Assembly (NCBI GenBank): GCA_905236715.1
Contig: CAJOMQ010000002.1
Span: forward strand, 1-64,000
Length of the DNA stretch: 64,000 nucleotides
Direction: 5' to 3'
Origin: an uncultured Bacilli bacterium
GTDB taxonomy: Bacteria > Bacillota_I > Bacilli_A > RFN20 > CAG-826
The position numbers and the translations under genes are program-made. This document shows, in pieces, positions 33,765 to 41,792 of this stretch. Under the pieces are notes generated by a model. That model was not told the origin of the DNA. It did no database searches and worked only from the letters and a program-made list of their open reading frames with translations. The number at the start of each line of letters is the position of its first letter. Positions within the stretch are counted from its first letter, which is position 1.

Positions 33765-34481
33765 TTATTTTTCTAACATAAATCCGGCAACGCTTAAAGC
33801 ATATATTGCCGCGGTTTCACTTCTTAAAATACGTTTTCCTAACGAAACAGGTTTAAATTTTAGAATATTTCCAATATATTCGGCTTCAGAAGGAGAAAAT
33901 CCTCCTTCGGGACCCACTAAAAAGGAAACGCTTTTATGACAATCTAACAATGCATCAAAAAGGTTTGTAGTATTTCCAGCTTCTTTTTCATATGCAAAAA
34001 GATTTAAATCACATAATAATTCTGGTTTAATTTCTTTTATTGTATAAACACCGATGATTTCTGGAATGACAGAGCGATGAGATTGTTCGCTAGCTTCTTT
34101 AGCAATCTTTTGAAATCTTTCCAATTTGCGATTAATTTCTTTTTCATCCCATTTCACCACACAGCGTTCTGTAGATAATAAAACAATCCGTTTTACTCCT
34201 AATTCAGTGGCTTTTTGGACCACTAAATCAATCTTATCTCCTTTCGCAAGGGCATAAAATAATGTCACATCATAAGGTATTTCACTATTTGTGGATAAGG
34301 GATGATTTATTTTTATATCAAAAGAAGAAAAAGAAATGATGGAAGCATTATAAACGATGCCGTTAATAACGACTTCGATTTTATCACCAATTTTCATTCT
34401 CATTACATGAGATATATGATGTATATCCTCATCACTAAGAATTATTTTTTGATCATTTAATTGTGCAAAATATCTTTGCAT
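33765..34481 (-). CDS. rsmE: 16S rRNA m3U1498 methyltransferase RsmE
   Basis: 238 residues: an N-terminal PUA-like domain (HHISHVMRMKIGDKIEVV) and a SPOUT knot domain with QKATELGVKRIVLLSTERC, SFLVGPEGGFSPSEAE and SLGKRILRSETAAI. These are the SAM-binding trefoil-knot motifs of the family. It methylates U1498 of 16S rRNA. Start and stop share a TAATG junction with the upstream gene. Confidence 0.96.
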   Translation of the reverse strand: MQRYFAQLNDQKIILSDEDIHHISHVMRMKIGDKIEVVINGIVYNASIISFSSFDIKINHPLSTNSEIPYDVTLFYALAKGDKIDLVVQKATELGVKRIVLLSTERCVVKWDEKEINRKLERFQKIAKEASEQSHRSVIPEIIGVYTIKEIKPELLCDLNLFAYEKEAGNTTNLFDALLDCHKSVSFLVGPEGGFSPSEAEYIGNILKFKPVSLGKRILRSETAAIYALSVAGFMLEK

Positions 34482-34921
34482 TAACGGACAAATTCTCCTT
34501 TACCATCTTTTAGATTTGGCAAGAATAAAGCAATAACACCAAATAAAATATTGATGAAATATGAGATAAATAAGGGGATTAAAAAGCTCCATAAAGCCGG
34601 CATCTTAGCGGCAAAAAATAAAATACATCCTAATCCACCGATAAAAAGAAGATTAGAAATTAACCAAATAAATCCCGCTCTTAAATATTTCATATAGAAA
34701 AATTGGATGCCAAAAGGACCTAACAAGCTGGAAAATAGACAAATAAGTGATCTTCTAACTGGTTTAAATTCCTTAAATTCGGGATTTTTTAAATCTATTT
34801 CGCTAGTAATTTCAACGGTTTCACTACTGACACCTTCTAGTGGTTTTAAAGTCCCACAAATAGGACACATATCTTTATCAAATTTAGTAATTCTGGCTCC
34901 ACAATTTTTACAATTTGGCAT
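34481..34921 (-). CDS. zinc-ribbon TM2-type membrane protein
   Basis: 146 residues from ATG 34921 (SD GAGG). An N-terminal zinc ribbon (CKNCGARI and CPICGTL), an acidic linker, then a TM2-like pair of helices with LGPFGIQFFYMKYLRAGFIW, the typical GxxGxHxFYLG-type motif lacking the His, and a further helix (LWSFLIPLFISYFINILFG). Role unknown. First gene of the rsmE-mtaB operon. Confidence 0.75.
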   Translation of the reverse strand: MPNCKNCGARITKFDKDMCPICGTLKPLEGVSSETVEITSEIDLKNPEFKEFKPVRRSLICLFSSLLGPFGIQFFYMKYLRAGFIWLISNLLFIGGLGCILFFAAKMPALWSFLIPLFISYFINILFGVIALFLPNLKDGKGEFVR

Positions 34922-35043
34922 ATGATACCTCAAACTTTCATTGTTGCTGTTATTTAATATTTTACCCAATTATCCTTTAAAAGGATAGAAAAACAAAATT
35001 AAAAAAATAATATCGGGAAATAATTAAATAAAAATAGGTTAAT

Positions 35044-35718
35044 TTATTTTTTCAGAGATTTGAAAAGAATTAAATCTTCCATTGTGGTAATTTTAAAGTT
35101 TCTTTTTGATCCTTTTACCAAGTGAATATCAAACCCACTTTCGAAAACTAATTTACAATCATCAGTGATTTCAAAATCCTGATTTTTTAACGATTGTGCA
35201 TGTTTGATGATGTCATATTTAAATGTCTGTGGGGTTTGTTCTAAAAACATTTCACTACGATTGGGAATATCATTGATAAAGTCGTTGACCGAATGCACCA
35301 CGGTATCAACTGACGGAATCGCTGTCACTACTGCACCATATTTTTGACATTCAAGAATATTATCAGTAATGATTTCTTCACTCACTAATGGGCGAGCACT
35401 ATCGTGAATGATAATAACATCATTGGGATTAGCACTAATAGCGTGCAGCCCATTTTCCACCGATTCACTACGCGTAGCTCCACCAGGAACAATATCAATG
35501 ACTTTATCAAATGATTCTTCTAAACACCACTGTCTAACAAAATCGACATAATCTTTATTGGTGACGATATAGATTTGATCAACTAAATTATGTTCTTGAA
35601 AAGTTCTCACAGAATAAAACATTAATGGGGTTCCATCGACATCCAAAAATTGTTTTGGGACATCCGTTTTTCCCATTCTGGTTCCATTTCCACTAGCAAG
35701 AATAAGAGCGATATTCAT
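35044..35718 (-). CDS. ispD: 2-C-methyl-D-erythritol 4-phosphate cytidylyltransferase (IspD/TarI family)
   Basis: 224 residues from ATG 35718. IspD/TarI nucleotidyltransferase motifs: ALILASGNGTRMG, VPKQFLDVDGTPLMFYSVRT, HDSARPLVSEEI and the C-terminal KITTMEDLILF. It transfers CMP to MEP in isoprenoid synthesis. TarI (ribitol-5-phosphate cytidylyltransferase) is the alternative; there is no tar gene nearby, and the Gx-type protein near rnf only weakly hints at isoprenoids. Confidence 0.82.
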   Translation of the reverse strand: MNIALILASGNGTRMGKTDVPKQFLDVDGTPLMFYSVRTFQEHNLVDQIYIVTNKDYVDFVRQWCLEESFDKVIDIVPGGATRSESVENGLHAISANPNDVIIIHDSARPLVSEEIITDNILECQKYGAVVTAIPSVDTVVHSVNDFINDIPNRSEMFLEQTPQTFKYDIIKHAQSLKNQDFEITDDCKLVFESGFDIHLVKGSKRNFKITTMEDLILFKSLKK

Positions 35719-35877
35719 TTTCTTCTTTTCAATAAATTTTCTATTTCTTAAATCATAATACAATTTTATTGAAGGACATAAAACTTTATTTTTGGACGCC
35801 GGACACTTCTAACCAATTGAGTATTTATTTTAAGAAATAATCGTGTATAATATTGCAAGTGTCGCAAAACACCAGGT

Positions 35878-35954
35878 GGACCGCTAACTCAATTGGTTAG
35901 AGTGGTCGGCCCATAACCGATATGTTTCGGGTTCAAGTCCTGAGCGGTCCACCA
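35878..35954 (+). tRNA. tRNA-Ile2 (CAU, lysidine type) with C33
   Basis: Acceptor GGACCGC/GCGGTCC, D-arm ACTC-AATTGGTTA-GAGT, anticodon stem GTCGG/CCGAT with loop CCCATAA, T-loop TTCAAGT, encoded ACCA. Anticodon CAT with a GGACC acceptor end fits the minor Ile tRNA read after lysidine formation. Initiator and elongator Met tRNAs are separately present. Position 33 is C rather than U. TATAAT lies at 35846-35851. Confidence 0.75.
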
Positions 35955-35966
35955 AACCATTTAAAA

Positions 35967-36057
35967 GGAGAATTACCCAAGCGGTTGAAGGGGTCGGTCT
36001 TGAAAACCGATAGGGGATGCAAGTCCCGCTGGAGTTCGAATCTCCAATTCTCCGCCA
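35967..36057 (+). tRNA. tRNA-Ser (UGA)
   Basis: A class II tRNA of 91 nt with long variable arm; anticodon stem TCGGT/ACCGA with loop CTTGAAA, T-loop TTCGAAT, acceptor GGAGAAT/ATTCTCC, discriminator G, encoded CCA. It is 12 nt after the Ile2 tRNA. Confidence 0.95.
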
Positions 36058-36069
36058 AAAACGAAAAAA

Positions 36070-36104
36070 AAACACCTTAATGGTGTTTATTTTTATATTT
36101 TTTT
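36070..36104. terminator. terminator of the Ile2-Ser tRNA unit
   Basis: AAACACC-TTAAT-GGTGTTT followed by ATTTTTATATTTTTTT; A-rich on the left, so it may also serve the convergent gene. Confidence 0.85.
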
Positions 36105-36111
36105 GAATTAA

Positions 36112-36393
36112 TTAAACATCAATCGCGTTATCTTTATCGATTTTGGTTTCTTTCTTTTCATCTTCTTCATCTTTGAAAGTATCACAAGCGGCTTTACCAA
36201 GGGATTGGCCAGCGGATCCAAAAGATTTACCGGTTTCACTCCAAACTTCTTTTAATTTGGAATTACCATTCTCATCCACTTTTTCTTCGTCATCAAAAGT
36301 GACTTTTCCAGTTGTCCAAAGGGCTTTACCAAAATTTTTAAAAGCACGTCCTGTTTTTTTACCAAAATCTTTCCAACTATCTTTCTTTGACAT
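36112..36393 (-). CDS. small basic/acidic helical protein, unknown
   Basis: 93 residues from ATG 36393 (SD GGGAG within the upstream gene end). It contains a repeated GK-x2-G-x-A-x2-x-F pattern (FGKKTGRAFKNFGKALWTTG, then TGKSFGSAGQSLGKAA), which would form amphipathic helices, and an acidic C-terminus. No family recognised. It overlaps the esterase-like gene by 17 nt. Confidence 0.6.
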   Translation of the reverse strand: MSKKDSWKDFGKKTGRAFKNFGKALWTTGKVTFDDEEKVDENGNSKLKEVWSETGKSFGSAGQSLGKAACDTFKDEEDEKKETKIDKDNAIDV

Positions 36394-37264
36394 TTTCATT
36401 CTCCCAATATAAGGCGCCATTTATAAAATGTTTACTCCAAGCCTTTTCACTATGTCCCATATTATTATCCACCACTAATTTGATATGGTTATCATCATAT
36501 CCAATATCTTTGAGATAATTATACATTTTGATTGTACCGGGTAATATCTTTATGTCTAAATCTTTATTTCCGGAATAAAAATAGAATTTTTGTTCATTAA
36601 TGGTAAATGGGCGATTTTTAATTTCATCTCGATATTCTCTTTGTTTTAAAACAAAGAATGCAGGTGAAAACACGAGAGCGAAAGAGAAAATCTCGGGATG
36701 TAAAGAGACAATGTCAAAGGAACATAAACCACCCATTGAACTACCTCCAAAGGCGGTATGATTTCTATCTGGCAAAGTTTTGAAATATTTATCCACAAGT
36801 GGTTTTAAAGTATTGATGATAAAATCGGCATATTGTTCACCATGTGTTTCAAAACTGACATTTCTTCTCGTTTTAATATGCGCTTTTGTTATCGTATATT
36901 CTTTCATGCGGTTATAGGGATTTTTGGGGCAATCAATACCCGCGATAATGAAAGATTGATGACCACTTTTAATTAGTGCATGCATATGTTCATCAATATC
37001 CCATTCACCATAGGCGGTCAGATATTTATCAACAGCGTTTTGTACATCGCTCATATACATAACAGGAAAAGACTTTTGCCCATCATAATCTTCTGGTAAA
37101 TAAACACGGGCCATCCGCTTTGTTTCAAAAGGGAGTCCAGTGTCAATTTCAAAATTATACAAAGCCCCATATTTAATAGCGTTTGGGACACCAGTGTATT
37201 TGACAAAAGGACCAATTTGCGATGGATATGAGTTTGTTTTCACATAAAAAGTATAACTTTTCAT
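36377..37264 (-). CDS. esterase D/enterochelin-esterase-like alpha/beta hydrolase
   Basis: 295 residues from ATG 37264; the track adds four codons from a TTG. Esterase-family motifs: RVYLPEDYDGQKSFPVMYM at the start of the fold, nucleophile FGGSSMGGLCSFD near 190, and a C-terminal His in NNMGHSEKAW. No signal peptide. The substrate could be an ester of sugar, siderophore or feruloyl type; undetermined. It forms a two-gene unit with the small helical gene. No SD seen before either start. Confidence 0.85.
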   Translation of the reverse strand: MKSYTFYVKTNSYPSQIGPFVKYTGVPNAIKYGALYNFEIDTGLPFETKRMARVYLPEDYDGQKSFPVMYMSDVQNAVDKYLTAYGEWDIDEHMHALIKSGHQSFIIAGIDCPKNPYNRMKEYTITKAHIKTRRNVSFETHGEQYADFIINTLKPLVDKYFKTLPDRNHTAFGGSSMGGLCSFDIVSLHPEIFSFALVFSPAFFVLKQREYRDEIKNRPFTINEQKFYFYSGNKDLDIKILPGTIKMYNYLKDIGYDDNHIKLVVDNNMGHSEKAWSKHFINGALYWENENVKER

Positions 37265-37337
37265 ATTGTAATTCAAAATAAAAATGTGTATTCTTTTTTA
37301 TGCCGCGTTTGAATAATATGAAAGACAAGGCACAAAT

Positions 37338-37413
37338 GGGTCTGTAACTCAGCTGGGAGAGTACCTGATTTGCATTCAGGAAGTCGAGAGTTCGAGCCTC
37401 TTCAGATCCACCA
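37338..37413 (+). tRNA. tRNA-Ala (UGC)
   Basis: Acceptor GGGTCTG/CAGATCC contains the Ala identity pair G3-U70. Anticodon stem CCTGA/TCAGG with loop TTTGCAT, T-loop TTCGAGC, encoded ACCA. Confidence 0.93.
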
Positions 37414-37416
37414 CTT

Positions 37417-37493
37417 GGCTGAGTAGCTCAGTTGGCTAGAGCAGGAAGTTCATACCTTCAAGGTCGCTGGTTCAAGTCCGGCCTCAGCTACCA
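37417..37493 (+). tRNA. elongator tRNA-Met (CAU)
   Basis: Three nucleotides after tRNA-Ala. Acceptor GGCTGAG/CTCAGCT, loop TTCATAC (CAT with normal U33), T-loop TTCAAGT, encoded ACCA. The end of the anticodon stem has a G27-A43 mismatch. Confidence 0.88.
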
Positions 37494-37504
37494 AATTGAA
37501 TATT

Positions 37505-37534
37505 AGGATTGATTAAATCAATCCTTTTTATTTT
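37505..37534 (+). terminator. terminator of the Ala-Met tRNA unit
   Basis: AGGATTGAT-TAA-ATCAATCCT followed by TTTTATTTT, partly overlapping the 3' end of the convergent gene. Confidence 0.88.
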
Positions 37535-38301
37535 GCTTTCCCTTTCTTAAAAACGACATAATGCTGCTCGATGTATGTTAAATCAGAAAATAAACGGCTC
37601 CACCATATGGAAATACGTTTTCTGTTGAATTCATAATTCTTGGATTCTTTACGAACAGTTTTTGGAGCGAATTGCAAAGGTCCGATATGTGGATTATCTA
37701 AAAAATCCCATTCCTTCGTTTGAATGTATCGTAAAACTTGTTCACGCGATACCACAGTCGCCACTTTGTTTGGTTCGTAATGGAAAATATAATCCGCGAC
37801 AATGCCATCTGTGGCTTTGCCATCAAAGGTGACCTTTTCAATGACTTTTTGGATGATTGTTTTATCGGCGTTCATCTTTTCGTTGAATTTTTTCACGATT
37901 TCTGGGCAATATTCCACTGCGGTACTTTGACGGAACACTCTTTCACCGCTTCCATCTAAGGTATTGTCACCCCAGAATAGATAGCGCATTAAATTGAGTG
38001 CTTCATTATCAACTCCAAGTGAAGATAGAAAAGCGATAAAACTTTCTAAATTTTCTTCGTGTAAGGTGTGGGAATCACCGGTTTTCATTGAAATGAATTT
38101 CTTTTCACCTTTATAAATGACATAGAAATCGGGTTTACGAAAATCGTTGATAATCTCACTCCTTACTATTTCTTCATCGTCTAATTCGCCGTAGATCGCT
38201 CTCATAAAAGCGCGAGCGTCTTTGTGCATATCTTTTATTTTGGTGCCATCAAGAAGATAGACGAATGTTTTTTCTTGATAACGTCCTAAATTGTAACCCA
38301 T
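37528..38301 (-). CDS. unknown protein with possible PD-(D/E)XK-like nuclease core
   Basis: 257 residues, soluble. The stretch KPDFYVIYKGEKKFISMKTG (residues 54-73) has the order Pro-Asp, about 12 residues, then hydrophobic-x-x-Lys, as in PD-(D/E)XK endonuclease-like folds. The second acidic residue of the D/E-x-K half is replaced by Ser-Met, so the match is partial. The rest (about residues 100-257) is basic with many aromatic residues. SD GGAGG. It stands alone after the tRNA pair. No methyltransferase partner is adjacent. Confidence 0.4.
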   Translation of the reverse strand: MGYNLGRYQEKTFVYLLDGTKIKDMHKDARAFMRAIYGELDDEEIVRSEIINDFRKPDFYVIYKGEKKFISMKTGDSHTLHEENLESFIAFLSSLGVDNEALNLMRYLFWGDNTLDGSGERVFRQSTAVEYCPEIVKKFNEKMNADKTIIQKVIEKVTFDGKATDGIVADYIFHYEPNKVATVVSREQVLRYIQTKEWDFLDNPHIGPLQFAPKTVRKESKNYEFNRKRISIWWSRLFSDLTYIEQHYVVFKKGKAK

Positions 38302-38412
38302 AATTTTTTACCTCCTTTTGGGTTTTCTCTACTAATTTAATAGGGAGGAAAATGGCAAATTTACCAAAAATTTTTTTATTTTTTTATTTTTTTAATGAGT
38401 TACAACAAAGTT

Positions 38413-38440
38413 GTAAAAAAAATCGAGATTTTTCTCGATT
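38413..38440 (-). terminator. terminator of gpmA
   Basis: AATCGAG-loop-CTCGATT with eight T on the minus strand. A second small hairpin ACAAC-AAA-GTTGT (38402-38414) follows. Confidence 0.9.
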
Positions 38441-38460
38441 CTTCTTTTCTTAAAGATTAA

Positions 38461-39204
38461 TTATTTGGCTTTTCCTTGATTAGCGACAGCGGTCATTTTC
38501 GCTTTTAGGGCTTCTTGATCACCTAAATAATATTTCCTGAGGAATTTACCATTATCATCTAATTCATAGACAAGTGGTACACCAGTAGGAATATTAACTC
38601 CGATAATTTCTTCATCACTTAAATTTTCAAAATATTTCACTAAAGCACGTAAGGAATTACCGTGCGCGGCGATGATGACTCTTTTACCCGCTAAGATGTT
38701 AGGTAAAATTTCTTGTTCATAATATGGAACCGCACGGGCAATAGTATCTTTTAAAGATTCCGTCAAAGGTAATTCTTCTTTGACATCACGATAGGGAGTT
38801 TGTCTCGCGGGGTTTCTTTCATCTTTTGGTTCTAAGGCTGGTGGTTGTACATCAAAACTACGACGCCAAATTTTTACTTGTTCTTCACCAAACTTAACCG
38901 CGGTTTCTGCTTTGTTTAAACCTTGTAGAGCACCATAATGACGTTCATTTAAACGCCAAGTCTTAATAACAGGAAGCCATTCTCTATCTAAACCTTGTAA
39001 AGTGTAATTTAAGGTATGAATCGCTCTTTTTAAATAAGAGGTATAGCAAAGATCAAAATCATATCCTTCTTCTTTTAATAAAATGCCAGCGGCTTTGGCT
39101 TCTTCAACGCCTTTGGGGGATAAATCAACATCGGTCCAACCAGTGAAACGATTTTCTAAATTCCATTCCGATTCCCCGTGGCGTAATAACACTAATTTTT
39201 TCAT
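38461..39204 (-). CDS. gpmA: 2,3-bisphosphoglycerate-dependent phosphoglycerate mutase
   Basis: 247 residues, interconverts 3- and 2-phosphoglycerate in glycolysis. Phospho-His motif [35 protein letters not shown], and second His in [13 protein letters not shown]. Length and motifs are standard. SD GGAAGG. With fba it gives two glycolytic enzymes in the window, at separate loci. Confidence 0.97.
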   Translation of the reverse strand: MKKLVLLRHGESEWNLENRFTGWTDVDLSPKGVEEAKAAGILLKEEGYDFDLCYTSYLKRAIHTLNYTLQGLDREWLPVIKTWRLNERHYGALQGLNKAETAVKFGEEQVKIWRRSFDVQPPALEPKDERNPARQTPYRDVKEELPLTESLKDTIARAVPYYEQEILPNILAGKRVIIAAHGNSLRALVKYFENLSDEEIIGVNIPTGVPLVYELDDNGKFLRKYYLGDQEALKAKMTAVANQGKAK

Positions 39205-39278
39205 TTTTTTACCTTCCTAATGTAATCACTTCGTCTATTATTCTATTGAGCAAAGATAACTTTTTCAACAAAAAGCAC

Positions 39279-39953
39279 CTAAAGGTGAAATTTAAAATCG
39301 CATTTACGACACGAAAAGTGGTTATTTGTAGTTTCGATTATTGCTCCACCACATTTAGGACATTTCCGATTTTCAATTGCATAGCGGATGTCATCGTGCC
39401 TATCGTTTCTTTCTTGTTTTATTTTTTCAATGTTTGCGAGATGACTTTCCATAGAAGCATCACTTTCTTTATAGAGAAGACACTTATAAATGGAATCAAT
39501 TTCATCATTAGTTAAATTCCTTTGATTTGGATATTCATTAACAAAAAGAGATAAATCAGAAATGTTAATAACATTTTCATCGGGAAAATATGGAGCGTTA
39601 TCTAAGGTGAAAATAACACCAGATATTATTTCTACATTGGGGCCTAATATTTTTCTGACAATCCGGACATGACTATTATTTTGTAAAAGAGGGTTATGGA
39701 TATTAATTTTCTTGCCTTTGATGATTTTATACCAAATGGTATCGTGAGCATCGCCATGAATCTCACCATAAAGGGATTTACTTTCCAAAATAAAAACACC
39801 ATGTCGATTGATAAAGATATGGTCTATTTGGTGTGTCATACCATTATTACCTTCTAGAGTGAGATTATTAATAAGACGAAAATAATCTTTTTCTTTCTCT
39901 AGTAAGGCAATAACTTTTTGTTCGCCTTTATCTCCACGTGATTTTTTTGACAT
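39279..39953 (-). CDS. NERD domain protein with C-terminal zinc ribbon
   Basis: 224 residues. NERD (nuclease-related) domain: GDKGEQKVIALLEKE, QIDHIFINRHGVFILESKSL with the D...E-x-K type acidic/basic residues, and a final zinc ribbon CPKCGGAI and CRKCDFKFH. NERD proteins are thought to act on DNA, but few are characterised. TATAAT ends 6 nt before its ATG (minus strand), without SD, consistent with leaderless expression. Only 27 nt separate it from the divergent GH13 gene. Confidence 0.85.
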   Translation of the reverse strand: MSKKSRGDKGEQKVIALLEKEKDYFRLINNLTLEGNNGMTHQIDHIFINRHGVFILESKSLYGEIHGDAHDTIWYKIIKGKKINIHNPLLQNNSHVRIVRKILGPNVEIISGVIFTLDNAPYFPDENVINISDLSLFVNEYPNQRNLTNDEIDSIYKCLLYKESDASMESHLANIEKIKQERNDRHDDIRYAIENRKCPKCGGAIIETTNNHFSCRKCDFKFHL

Positions 39954-39980
39954 AATTTAATTATAAGGGTGAAAAAAACT

Positions 39981-41060
39981 ATGGATAAGAGATATCAAGT
40001 AATCTATCAAATATTTGTCAGAAATTATTCTAAAAAAGGGACACTAGAAAAAGTTCGTCAAGATTTAAAAAGAATCAAAGATTTAGGTGTTGATATTATC
40101 TATTTAACGCCCATTCATGAAATAGGCTTTAAGAAAAGGAAAGGCAAATGGGGCTCACCATATGCGATAAAAGATTATTTTTCTATCTCTTCTGATTTAG
40201 GAACATTTGAAGATTTCAATAATTTGGTAAACGAAGTCCATCACTTAGGAATGAAAATTATTTTAGACATGGTTTTTAATCACACTTCTCCGGATAATGT
40301 ATTGGTCAAAGAGCATCCAGAATATTATTTTTATAAAAACGGAAAAAGAGGAAATCGCGTCGGTGATTGGTCCGATATTGTTGATTTAGCCACGGATAGA
40401 GAAGATGTTCAACAATATTTAATTAATGTTTTGTCTTTTTGGCGGCAAAAAGGGGTTGATGGCTTCCGTTTTGATGTCGCTAGCACAATTCCCTTATCTT
40501 TCTTTTTAAAAGCCCGTGAAGCGCTTGGAAACGATGTCTTTTTGCTTGGTGAATCGGTGGATAAAGGTTTTGGAAGATATTTGCAAAGCATCAACGCGAC
40601 ATATGTTGATGATGAATCATTAGGCCAAGTAATGGATTGTTTATACAATTATAACTACCTCAATGAAATGATTAGCTATCTACATAAAGAAATACCATTA
40701 GATGATGTCGTTGATAAAATCGAAGATGATGGAACGCAAATTGTGCGCGTTAATTGTTTAGAAAATCACGATAAAGAGAGATTTGCGTCTTATTTTGATG
40801 ATGAAAACAAGATGTGGGAATGGGTGGAATTTATATATCGATTAAATGGACACGCATTCATCTATATGGGACAAGAATATGGTTTAACACATCGGCCCGA
40901 TCTTTTTGAAAAAGACCCTGTGATATGGGATAAAAATGAAGAATGTTATCAAAAATATCAAAAATTAAATGAATGGAAGCATCATCAGGATGATTCTAAA
41001 GCCACGATAAAAAGAGAAAATAATTTCATATTTATTGACGGAAAGGGCTATAAATTATAA
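39981..41060 (+). CDS. GH13 alpha-glucosidase/amylase-type enzyme, cytosolic and short
   Basis: 359 residues from ATG 39981 (SD AAGGG); the track uses a GTG four codons earlier. GH13 regions: ILDMVFNHTS (I), VDGFRFDVAS with nucleophile Asp (II), VFLLGES with acid/base Glu (III), and CLENHDKERF (IV). No signal peptide. It ends soon after the barrel and has only a very short C-terminal domain, unlike most GH13 enzymes of 450-600 residues. It probably acts on maltodextrins delivered by the surface amylase encoded at 51952-55011. Confidence 0.88.
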   Translation: MDKRYQVIYQIFVRNYSKKGTLEKVRQDLKRIKDLGVDIIYLTPIHEIGFKKRKGKWGSPYAIKDYFSISSDLGTFEDFNNLVNEVHHLGMKIILDMVFNHTSPDNVLVKEHPEYYFYKNGKRGNRVGDWSDIVDLATDREDVQQYLINVLSFWRQKGVDGFRFDVASTIPLSFFLKAREALGNDVFLLGESVDKGFGRYLQSINATYVDDESLGQVMDCLYNYNYLNEMISYLHKEIPLDDVVDKIEDDGTQIVRVNCLENHDKERFASYFDDENKMWEWVEFIYRLNGHAFIYMGQEYGLTHRPDLFEKDPVIWDKNEECYQKYQKLNEWKHHQDDSKATIKRENNFIFIDGKGYKL

Positions 41061-41107
41061 GAAAAATGGACGTGATTTGATTCACCAATAAATGCAAACT
41101 TTTTCTC

Positions 41108-41137
41108 TTGCTACTATTTTATAGTGAGTGCTATAAT
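41108..41137 (+). promoter_or_regulatory. promoter of tRNA-Cys/Arg unit
   Basis: TTGCTA (41108-41113), an 18-bp spacer and TATAAT (41132-41137), 15 nt before tRNA-Cys. Confidence 0.75.
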
Positions 41138-41152
41138 AACATGCGCTGTGAT

Positions 41153-41227
41153 GGTTCCTTAGCCAAGTTGGTAAGGCAATTGACTGCAACTCAATGATCG
41201 CTGGTTCGAATCCGGCAGGAACCTCCA
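41153..41227 (+). tRNA. tRNA-Cys (GCA)
   Basis: Acceptor GGTTCCT/AGGAACC with U73 (Cys identity), anticodon stem ATTGA/TCAAT and loop CTGCAAC, T-loop TTCGAAT, encoded CCA. Confidence 0.94.
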
Positions 41228-41273
41228 ATCGAAGGTTTCAAACTTGGCTGCAAGAAAAATCTTCACATAATGC

Positions 41274-41350
41274 GCGCCTCTAGCTCAACTGGATAGAGTG
41301 TCAGACTACGAATCTGGAGGTTACGAGTTCGATTCTTGTGAGGCGCGCCA
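41274..41350 (+). tRNA. tRNA-Arg (ACG)
   Basis: Acceptor GCGCCTC/GAGGCGC, anticodon stem TCAGA/TCTGG and loop CTACGAA, T-loop TTCGATT, discriminator G, encoded CCA. A34 would need conversion to inosine by TadA. Confidence 0.94.
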
Positions 41351-41363
41351 AAAAGAAAAAATT

Positions 41364-41391
41364 CCCTTGGCTTTCAAGGGTTTTATTTTAT
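41364..41391 (+). terminator. terminator after tRNA-Arg
   Basis: CCCTTG-GCTTT-CAAGGG followed by TTTTATTTTAT. Confidence 0.88.
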
Positions 41392-41419
41392 AGTCACGAA
41401 GAGTCTTTGTTTCAAATCC

Positions 41420-41496
41420 TGGTCGGGACGACAGGATTTGAACCTGCGACCTTCTGCTCCCAAAGCAGACGCGATACCAAGCTACGCTACGTCCCG
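41420..41496 (-). tRNA. tRNA-Pro (UGG)
   Basis: Acceptor CGGGACG/CGTCCCG, anticodon stem TCTGC/GCAGA with loop TTTGGGA, T-arm GCAGG-TTCAAAT-CCTGT, discriminator A, encoded CCA. Convergent to the Cys-Arg unit. Confidence 0.94.
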
Positions 41497-41753
41497 AGAT
41501 ATTCCCCTATATCTAATAAGTATTTGCGAGTTTTTATGATTACGATATAGGTTTATGGTGTTTCAAGCCTTTTCAATGGGGCTTAAAATCACGCTTAAAT
41601 AATATAAACTTTATCAATTTAGATTGCAACATTGATTTTATTTATAAAAACCCGTCCCACAAGCATGACAGGTTTTTATGGTTTTAAAATAACTTGCTGT
41701 CTATATTTCTTGTTTATTAATCCCACTATGCCTTCCTATTTTTTCAAAATATA

Positions 41754-41782
41754 TTGCCATTTTTAAAGTGGCAGTTTATAGT
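41754..41782 (+). promoter_or_regulatory. promoter TTGCCA-17-TATAGT, leaderless type
   Basis: TTGCCA (41754-41759), a 17-bp spacer and TATAGT (41777-41782); the ATG at 41793 begins 11 nt later with no SD. Between tRNA-Pro and this promoter (41497-41753) I see only an imperfect hairpin AAAACCCGTC/GACAGGTTTT near 41648-41678. Confidence 0.65.
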
Positions 41783-41792
41783 GTTTTCAAAT

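Noticed and set aside
38341-38400. T-rich low-complexity run as a replication-origin-like element
   Set aside because: It is near the gpmA terminator and an SD-containing promoter region; there are no DnaA boxes or dnaA/dnaN genes.
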